A stretch of 64,000 nucleotides of DNA from Bidens hawaiensis (lineage: Eukaryota > Streptophyta > Magnoliopsida > Asterales > Asteraceae), in contig JAIQDT010003794.1 in assembly GCA_021521415.1 (NCBI GenBank), positions 62,001 through 126,000 on the forward strand, in the 5' to 3' direction. The position numbers were made by a program, and so were the translations under genes. Below, piece by piece: positions 56,130 to 64,000 of the stretch. Every line of letters starts with the position of its first letter. Position 1 is the first letter of the stretch. The notes under the pieces were generated by a model, which worked only from the letters and a program-made list of their open reading frames with translations, ran no database searches and was not told the DNA's origin.

Positions 56130-57472
56130 ATCTGCAACAAACGAACCAAGTTAGTTAAACATTAAGACTTAGCACAAGTTCGCTTTGTTACCATGAGCGA
56201 AGTTGTGATAAACTTTTTATAGGCGAAGTTAAAGGTGGGGCGAAGTTGGGAACAACATTGCTTCAGCTTTAAGTTCGTCTATTTAACATTCAGTAAAATT
56301 GATCTAGGCGAAGTTAATGTTAACTTCGCCTCATCACAACATCGCCTCAGGCGAAGTTAATGACAACATCGCCTCAGGCGAAGATAAGCCTCAGGCGAAG
56401 TTACGGATAACTTCGCCTAAACCTTAAGTTCGCCTGAATCTGAATCGGCGACAGTAAGGATTATGGAACAACGTGCAGTTGATGATTTCGTGATTAAGGA
56501 ATCCGGAAAACATGATGTTAAGGTTATCTAGACGATCAAAGTGGTTCTTAACACGTAAAAAACAAGTTTTTGAAAATCGGTTGAATGGCCGACGATTCGA
56601 GGTTAATAACCGGGTCGAAACGACCTAAGATTAATGCCCTTGTACATTGATGATATGATATAATTGCATCTCGAACCTTGAATCGGTATGAAATCTGGGA
56701 AAAAAAATAACTCGGAATCGGAATAAACACAAGTTCGCCGGAAAATATTGGATAAGTTCGCCGGAAAAGATGAGTGAATAAGTTCGCTGATTTTGAATAA
56801 TGAACACTGTTGACCCTTAAAATCCTTTATATAGGGGCGGAGTTATACAGGCGAAGTTACGGATAACTTCGCCTAGGCGAAGTTATTCACAACTTCGCCT
56901 GTTTAACAACATCGCCTATATTTACAAAATCAAACCTTATAATTTGAACATTTTTCAATTAACTCTTTAAAACTTCCCTTTAAGAAATAAATGACATGAT
57001 CAATTCTAAGTAACCAGTTAAAAAATCATAAAACTATCTAAGTACAAAAACTTTAAAAATTTAAAGTATAAGGGATCAAATTTCAGTCTAGTTAGGGACT
57101 ACCACGTATTAGAAAAGATCCGAGGAATCATACTAATTACGTGACTGTCACATAGATCCGTGTTTAGCCGTATTATGACATATAGAGACAGGTTGTAAGC
57201 AGGTATAACTTAAAGTGGTTTTCATCGTTTCTGTGATACGAGTTAGGTTCGATTAAGCCTCAAAATTTAAGTGGGCAATAACTCAGAGATTTTGATGCCT
57301 CCTATCTATTCTCAAAGCGTATTTGGCTTTCCCCAAGTCACCCCGAATTGACTTCGACCCTTAGTGTCTGATTAAGTTTGGAATTACTCTTCATCTCCTT
57401 CCCGTTCTCTTTCTTACTCCATGATTAAGAAGTCTTGATATGTTGAACTCCAAAATGTTTCAATAACTCATA

Positions 57473-57511
<39 letters not shown>

Positions 57512-58282
57512 GATAAACTTTACATAGACTTCAGAGTAGTAACCAACTGCAAGTCCCGAATCTGGATCACTGCAGTTTCTTGAAACGCTATCTCCACGGG
57601 AATCAGAACACTTACGGGCTCGTGTATGACTGGGTAATCACTTTTCTGCCTATCATTCGGAAAGATATATATGAAGACATGCAAAACTCTTAAGGAGTTT
57701 CCACGTAAAATCAAGTAAATTTAGTTTGTATCACATCTACTTTTACGCACCATTAAAAAGTTACCATGACATACAATGACTGTTCTAAAGCCTTTTAAGC
57801 CTAATAACTTCACTAGTTAAGCACACAGAATCAGTATAACTATCATTTTCCAAGGTTGGATCAATTTTCTGTTAAACATAGCAAATGAACTTCTTACGAA
57901 GTAGTAGACTTGAAAAGTAATTTCATTTCCCTTTTTTTTTTAAAAAAAATTTAACATTAATCGCCCCGACCAAAACAAAGTCTTCAGGTAAACGGCTATC
58001 CCGAAGATCCAATGGATCAGCTGGACCGACCACATACTAGTATGTGTCCTTATAACTAAGTATGATCGACTAACTTTTCAGCGAAAGATTGAAAACTCAT
58101 CATAAACCGCCCCGGTCACTGTCAGTCATCTAGTTAATGGCTATCCTTATATTCTACAAGTAGAAATGAGGACCAAACATATCCTAAGACATGTCCTTCA
58201 AACTGAGGTAACCGACATAATTTTAAGCGATAGTGACGTTTTTTTTTTTTTTTTTTTTTTTTCTTTCGAACAAACAGCATGG
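56130..58282 (-). other. Spacer between pol and third gene of element E
   Basis: It parallels 24317-26438 of B. GGCGAAGTT/AACTTCGCC words are dense at 56180-56440 and 56850-56920. Poly(T) runs of 34 (57475-57508) and 24 (58239-58262) bases lie on the plus strand. A 64-codon minus frame (57520-57714) shares PVIHEP-SVLIPV and TAVIQIRDLQ with B. No other gene is seen. Confidence 0.6.
57520..57714 (-). CDS. Short conserved frame between pol and third gene (hypothetical)
   Basis: 64 codons starting MILRGNSLRV. The part PVIHEPVSVLIPVEIAFQET, AVIQIRDLQ is shared with a minus-strand frame in B (25520-25855), which reads PVIHEPISVLIPVKKAFQDT, TVIQIRDLQ. Conservation may just reflect recent common origin of the noncoding spacer. 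No domain is recognised and the ends differ, so coding status is doubtful. Confidence 0.25.
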   Translation of the reverse strand: MILRGNSLRVLHVFIYIFPNDRQKSDYPVIHEPVSVLIPVEIAFQETAVIQIRDLQLVTTLKSM

Positions 58283-61200
58283 TTACTCGGGATTGATCAT
58301 CCCATTTAGTTCAATAAGGTTTTGAAATCTGGATTTGTCAAACGCTTTAGTATATAAATCAGCGAAATTATCAAGCGTATCCACCTTTTCAAGAACAATC
58401 AGTTTCTTCTCAGCACAATCCCGTATAAAATGATGACGTATGTCAATATGTTTAGTTTTACTGTGTTTCACGGGATTGTTAGTTACTGAGATAGCAGCTG
58501 TGTTATCAATGCAAATAGGAGTAAGTAAGAAATTCAGACCATAGTCGCGCAACTGTTGTTGAATCCAAAGAACCTGAGAGCAGCAGTTGGATGCTGCCAT
58601 GTATTCTGCCTCACAGGTTGAAATTGCGACTGAAGTCTGCTTCTTGCATTGCCACGACACCAATCTGCCACCAAGAAACTGACATCCTCCAGTTGTAGAC
58701 TTCCGACTCTGATTGCACCCTCCATAATCAGAATCCGTGTAAGCGACCAGCTCCAAGTCTCCTCCTCTCGGGTACCACAACCCCAGCTTCGGCTTGCCCT
58801 TGAGATACCGCAGTATCCTCTTCGCACCCTTCAAATGAGATTCTTTTGGATTTGCCTGAAAACGTGCACAAAGACAAACAGCAAACATTATATCAGGCCT
58901 AGAAGCAGTTAAGTACATTAAAGAACCTATTATAGCCCGATATTGAGTTGGGTCCACATCTGCATCACCGACTGATTCAGCACCCAATTTGTGATTGACG
59001 CAGATTGGAGTTTCATATGGAGAACTGTCCTCCATCTTGAAGCGTTTGAGCACATCATGAACATACTTCGTCTGATGAATGAACATCCCGTCCTTCTTCT
59101 GATCAACCTGCAATCCTAGAAAGAAAGTTAGTTCACCCATAGCACTCATTTCAAACCTTTTCTTCATGACGGCCTCAAAATCTTGACACATGGAGACTTT
59201 TGATGCAGCAAATATAATGTCATCCACGTAGACTTGCACCAGCAGGAAGTCGCTTCCATCTCTTTTGAAGAACAACGTGCTATCAATTTTCCCTCTTTCA
59301 AAACCATTTTCGAGCAAGTAATCTGATAAAGTTGAATACCAGGCACGAGGTGCCTGATGTAATCCATATAACGCCTTGCTCAATTTGTACACGTGATCTG
59401 GAAAGTCTGGGTCAGGAAAACCCGAGGTTGCTCAACATACACAACCTCATCAACTTTCCTATTCAAAAACGCACTCTTCACATCTAGCTGAAATACCTTC
59501 ATCTTTTCATAAGCAGCAAACGCCAAAAACAATCTTATGGCTTCCAACCTGGCGACAGGAGCGTACACTTCATTATAATCAATCCCCTCTTGTTGATTAA
59601 AACCTTTAACGACTAGCCTCGCCTTATTCCTTATAATGATCCCCTTATCATCTCTCTTGCACTTAAACACCCATTTTGTGCCTATAGCATGCACATTCTT
59701 TGGTTTTTCAACCAAAGTCCAAACTTCCATCTTCTCGAATTGAGCCAACTCTTCTTGCATGGCTTCGACCCATGAGCTGTCCTTTAAAGCCATTTGATAA
59801 TTCTTCGGTTCAATCTGGCTTATAAAGCAGGTGTACAGGCATTCATTGATTATTCCTGTCTCCTTAATGCTTGTATAAACACAGGTGTGCTCATTCAAGC
59901 TACTTCTAGTTTGGACACCGGAGGACACATCACCAATCACATTCTCCAAAGGGTGATCTTTATGAATTCTCGTGGTTGGTACAGAACCGACATGCAAATT
60001 GTCTTCCAAGTTAGAAGAGAGCTCGTCAATGGTTGTTTCATGCTGAGAGTGAAATGGATTGAAAAATTCTTCTTCAGTCGAGGCAGCAGGGGTACCGATA
60101 GTGTTTGATGAGGAAGGTTGACATTTATCAATCAGCTGTCTTTGTAATAGAATGTCTTCCTCATCAAGGATCATCTTCGTTGCAACTCTCTCTTCTTCTT
60201 CAGCAATATCCAAAAACGGTACGTTAAAAGACTTGAAGAGTTTAACATAGTCGAAAAACTCAGCATGTCCGTTGCTTGGTTTTGGCGGTTGGTAACTTGT
60301 GATGTCGGTGTTACACACCACCTCAACCTTGCTGGTCGATGTATTGAAGAGACGTCTGTTAGGAGTCCCAACAACATAACCGACTAAGATTCCTTCATCG
60401 GCTACTTCACCAAATTTAGAATTTGTCTTCAAAATCGAACAAGGGGACCCGAATGGTTCAAGACCACTCAAATTGGGCTTTCTCCCATGCATAAGCTCGT
60501 AACACGTTTTATTAAGCCTCTTAACCGTTAAGACTCTGTTCAGGACATAACAGGCTGTAGCAACAGCTTCAGCCCAGAACACCACAGGAAGCCTCGAGTC
60601 AGCCAGCATTGTTCTGGCTCCTTCTATTAACGTTTTATTCTTCCTTTCAGCCACTCCATTCTGTTGCGGTGTATACGGAGCGCTGTATTAGTGTTCAATC
60701 CCTCTCTGAAGGCAGAAGATCTCCATCTCAAAATTCTTGAACTCCGTTCCATTGTCACTCCTGATGAACTTAACTGTTTTACCCATGACGTTCTCAACTT
60801 TGGTAATCAAATTCTTCACCATTTGAGCCGTCTCATCTTTCGATTTCAGAAAATATACCCACGAATATCGCGAGTAGTCATCAGTGATCACCAAGCAGTA
60901 AGAAGTACCTCCTAGACTTTTTGCATATACGGGACCGAAGAGATCCATGTGAAGCAACTCTAGAGTACTGGCAATAGAGTTGACCTTCTTGGTTAGATGG
61001 GATTTCTTGTGTTGCTTTCCCTTCTTGCATGCTATACATTTGTCTTCAAAGTTAAAACTTTTCAAGGGAACGCCCATCACAAGTCCATTCCTGACAATGT
61101 GGTTCATCTTCCGAAGATGAATGTGCCCCATCCTCCTGTGCCACAGTTCGGATTCCGATTCGCTTGCTTTCTTCATTAAACATGATTCTTCCGTGGCCAT

Positions 61201-61629
61201 TTCAGTAGACCTCATATCCATCACATAAGTATTTGTATCACGTGGAGCTTTCATCACTATCCACTCGTCTGGTATCTGAAAACCAGGCTTTAACACAATT
61301 GCCTCATTCTTCGTGAAATGAACGGTATACTCCTTATCACAAATCTGTGACACACTCAGCAGATTGTGCTTCAACTCTTCTACAAAGTTCACATTCTCAA
61401 GAGTCATCTTTCCATTCGACACCGTTCCTCTTCCAGTAATTTTGCCACCACTTTCACAGGCAAAACTAACTCTCCCTCCTTGAACAGGTTTTAAATCGTG
61501 TAACAAGTATTTGTTACCCGTCATGTGCCGGGAACAGCCGCTATCTACAACCCAAAGATTGTGGGCAGCCCTGTTCAACTGTTCCTGCACAATAAAGCAA
61601 AAGATTAGAATTTTGGGACCCAAGACCAA
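58283..61629 (-). pseudogene. pol of element E: protease, integrase, RT, RNase H
   Basis: It opens with EQLNRAAHNLWVVDSGCSRH (protease catalytic Asp-Ser-Gly), the segment deleted in B. Integrase has LWHRRMGHIHLRKMN, ITDDYSRYSW and IRSDNGTEFKN. A TAA at 60690-60688 replaces Gln in GIEHQYSAPY. The frame continues GVAERKNKTLIEGARTML, through RT (WVFKCKRDDKG, FQLDVKSAFLN) to a one-base deletion near 59423 that changes EQPPGFPDPDF. The last frame (59392-58283) has LYGLHQAPRAWY, LVQVYVDDIIFA, YTDSDYGGCNQSRKST and KHIDIRHHFIRDC. Only these two lesions separate it from a full pol. Confidence 0.92.
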
Positions 61630-62955
61630 TTGGTCTTGGATCTATACATCCCGAACTTTGGCTTTTCACAGTTAGTATTCGTATAATTTCTGTAAGCCCT
61701 ATTAGGAAACCACCTTGGAGATTGAGTGTGGGACCTTCCAAACCTAAGTGAATTGAAAGAATTATATCTTGTGGTTTGGTTATTTGCATTGTAAAACTGA
61801 GGTTTGTTTCTGTGAAAACCTGAATTAGTTACATTTCGAAATTTTGAATGGTTTTCATTTTTAATAGTATTAGTCTTATTCTCAGTTTTATTAGGCCTCA
61901 CACCTCTGAATCGCGGCTTCAGAGGGCAATCTGCAACAAGATGTCCTAATTTATTACACCTAAAACAACACCTATGCTCCAATTTCTTTTCAAAGGTTGT
62001 TTTGAATCTCGAGGCTGTGTTACCGGCCGTTCGTTTCACATAAGGTGGGACGTACGGGTTTAGTGGAGTACTTTTCTTATTAGTTTTATCTTTTTCTCCA
62101 CCATTGGGTAACACTTTCTCCTCTTTTGTCTTACCTGATTCGGACGACTTCTCCGAATCTGATGAGACTGGACTTGCAACAGAAATTTTCACACTTGAAA
62201 CAGGCGAACTTGTTTCGCCTTTACTAACAATTGGTTCTTTACTCGAAACCTTGATTGGAACTGTCTGAGGAACTTCAAAATCAACAGATTTCTGAACACT
62301 AGGGTTATAAGTATAATTGTGGTTATAAGGTGGTGGAACCTCGTGATAACCAATTCCTCCCCTCTTCGCAGAGGTACCTTGATCACTAACAAGGTGATCA
62401 AGAATAGCTGAGGAATTTCTGAACTACTCAAGTTTTCGGTTCAGTTCCACCACTTTCACCTGGTGGTCAGCAATCTGTTTTTCTCGTTCAGCAATAAGTT
62501 TGGTCTTTTCTTCCAAAACCTCATAACTTAGATCTATCACTTCAATTTTTTCAGCAAGTTTTGTTTTTAAGCTTTTAACATCTTTTTCACACGCTTTTAT
62601 TTTAATTTTGTAACTGTTCTCTCTTGCTTTCATAAAGTGATGATCTTCTTTAAGAGTTTTAAATTCAGCATCTAAACGAACATACTGATCAGTTATGGTA
62701 GCAAGTTGCTCAGACAAGTTCTCACATTTAGTACATATAGGTTTAGAACATACCTCGGAGGACTGGTCCTTGAGATCTGCCATGAAAGCTTTTTCCTCTC
62801 CAGTAGCTTTCACTTCTCCGGTGACCTTCTCACATTCTTCATTCTCAACCTTAGCCATATTTGCCTGCTCAAAAGTTTCATCCGAATGCAGGTTCCAGTT
62901 GTATTCACCTGCTTCTCTAGACATCATGGCACTGAAATCTTTACTACTCCCATTG
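61605..62955 (-). pseudogene. gag of element E, C-terminal half
   Basis: The first knuckle and N-terminal domain lie beyond LTR H. Visible are MMSREAGEYNWNLHSDETFE, a coiled coil (KLAEKIEVIDLSYEVLEEK), a TAG at 62426-62424 replacing the Gln after RKLE, then VPPPYNHNYTYNP, a Ser-rich stretch, PLNPYVPPYVKRTAGNTAS and the knuckle CFRCNKLGHLVADC. It ends NWSWVPKF and a stop, with the protease frame starting just after in another frame. It closely matches B gag. Confidence 0.88.
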
Positions 62956-64000
62956 TGTCACACCCGGCCCTGAGCGGCGGAAACAGCCGGGCGCGTGCGA
63001 GTGGGGATTGATACTTAAGCACGGGCCATTGCAAACATTCAAAGTAAGATTTTCATTGCGCATGAAAAGTTTAATACAAATACATTACATTGTTTAAAAT
63101 TTACATAAAAACATCCAAGTATAAAAATTGTTGAAGATTTCCACGCCATATCCCCATGCGCGGCGGGAACAACCACGCGCATCGAAGGGATAGAACTAAA
63201 ATCTTCCAAAAAGCTAGTTTAGATGTTCAGCGTGAGGTGCTCTAAGTGTGACTCCATGCGCTACCTAGTTATCTCCTGAAAGACACGTAAAAACATTTGA
63301 ATCAGTATAAACTGAGTGAGTTCACGAGTCTTAGTAACTGGATAAATCGTATTGCATCAAATTCTTGATACAAATCATTCTGAAACATAATTCTGATAGC
63401 ATCATTAAAACACATGCTTGGTAAGACAGTTATATCAACATATTCTGATAAAATCGTTCCGCGGGTTACGCGCGAACATTTCTGGGAACTGTGCTCGTCT
63501 ATGCAAAGTGGCGCTGCCACTACGAGCTAAAATAAGTAATACCGTCCCGCGGGTTACGCGCGAACGTTTCAGGAACATGTGCTCGTCCATGCAAAGTGGC
63601 GCTGCCACTACGAGCTAAAATAATAATTCCGTCCCGCGGGTTACGCGCGGACGTTGTGCCGGAAAACAAGGCGCTCGTCCATGCAAAGAGGCGCGACCCC
63701 TACGAGCGGGTTCAATCCCATAGTACTGCCCCATGACCATACTAGGCACTCGTCCATGCAAAGAGGTGCGACCCCTACGAGTGGGTGGATCAAACCAGCA
63801 GTCCCTACCCTTAGAGTTCCAATGGTAAAGTGATCACTTACTCGAGTTCTAGCGCACATACATCGTAAACCTTAGATAACCGTTTGCATTGCTCATCATG
63901 AAACATAACTTAAACACATAATCGCTTGCATAGCTTGTAAGTATACCGTGATAAAACATTATTTAAGTACGTGTCCCTCGCCCCGAAAACAGTTTAAAAA
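62956..64000 (-). repeat. LTR H (gypsy family G), minus orientation, runs past the window end
   Basis: It begins TGTCACACCCGGCCCTGAGC and is the reverse complement of 35560 down to about 34520 of solo LTR G, including the tandem array with gctcgta/tacgagc units (63480-63790) and the donor-like GTGAGT region at the far end. The preceding CATTG (62951-62955) is the probable target-site duplication. Whether it is a solo LTR or the 3' end of a full element cannot be told here. Confidence 0.92.

Larger units (their letters stand above)
52719..62955 (-). mobile_element. SIRE/Maximus-type Ty1/copia element E, 5' part beyond the window
   Basis: It has the same architecture and order as element B: 3' LTR (52719-53192), polypurine tract, third gene, spacer, pol and gag on the minus strand. 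The 5' LTR is not reached because gag is interrupted at 62955 by LTR H and the window ends. It is inserted in fragment F; the base pairs before its LTR read AACAT, the likely target-site duplication. It keeps the protease site that B lost but has its own lesions: a 14-bp duplication in the third gene, a stop and a one-base deletion in pol, and a stop in gag. Confidence 0.93.

Noticed and set aside
1..64000. tRNA or rRNA genes
   Set aside because: No cloverleaf with the conserved B-box context or rRNA core sequence was noticed; tRNA-like matches are only the retrotransposon primer sites.

Overview
The window is nuclear DNA of a flowering plant. It has long LTR retrotransposons, plant-type GT-AG introns, plant initiator tRNA-Met primer sites and a plant class II formin relic. 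The SIRE-like copia elements and the style of the kinase relic remind me of Asteraceae (lettuce, sunflower, tansy group); that family placement is inference. I find no intact cellular gene, no tRNA or rRNA gene and no CRISPR array. At least 80% of the sequence is assigned to LTR retrotransposons, mostly nested in one another.

Left nest (1-36061). A Ty1/copia element, C, is the oldest host. Its gag is at 11629-12231, most of its pol at 17881-21005, and its RNase H tail and 3' LTR at 35561-36061. Four insertions lie in or beside it. Ty3/gypsy chromovirus A (1-11628) has its 5' LTR cut by the window edge and carries solo LTR X1 (3748-7441) inside its RT. Solo LTR X2 (12232-17880) carries solo LTR Y (12615-15616). 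Complete SIRE/Maximus-type element B (21006-33259, minus strand) has LTRs differing at 1 of 486 positions. Solo LTR G (33264-35560) sits exactly at the edge of B. Target-site duplications are readable for X1 (tatga), X2 (actgt/acggt), Y (gttca), B (catat) and G (acata), so the order of events can be read directly.

Middle (36062-41943). This is the only non-transposon gene remnant, on the minus strand: PTEN-like and C2 exons of a class II formin, an acidic linker, a receptor-like-kinase domain, then FH1 and the start of FH2. Formin introns with good splice signals remain, but frameshifts, a lost kinase HRD loop and insertion of element C make it a pseudogene. Beyond it are AT-rich sequence and a possible Helitron 3' terminus at 40591-40616.

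Right nest (41944-64000). Ty3/gypsy chromovirus D (41944-49330) has a truncated 3' LTR and lacks the RT catalytic core. An AT-rich stretch follows, then a decayed SIRE-like fragment F (50975-52718, minus). F is interrupted by a second SIRE-type element E (52719-62955, minus, running past the window), whose gag is interrupted by H (62956-64000), an LTR of the G family in the opposite orientation.

The most interesting signals concern element biology. (1) Five otherwise different gypsy LTR families share a splice-donor-like GGTGAGT, a covarying CCCC/GGGG hairpin just after it, and, 450-770 nt later, a GAACTCAC branch-like box 32-44 nt before a CAG acceptor: a candidate intron inside the LTR/leader. 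(2) Both SIRE elements carry a long conserved third gene (about 915-950 codons) with a coiled coil and no visible membrane anchor. (3) The SIRE LTR and untranslated leaders are packed with GCGAAGTT/AACTTCGC motifs forming hairpins. (4) Element B is very young but already has two stops and a lost protease site, suggesting it moved using proteins supplied in trans.
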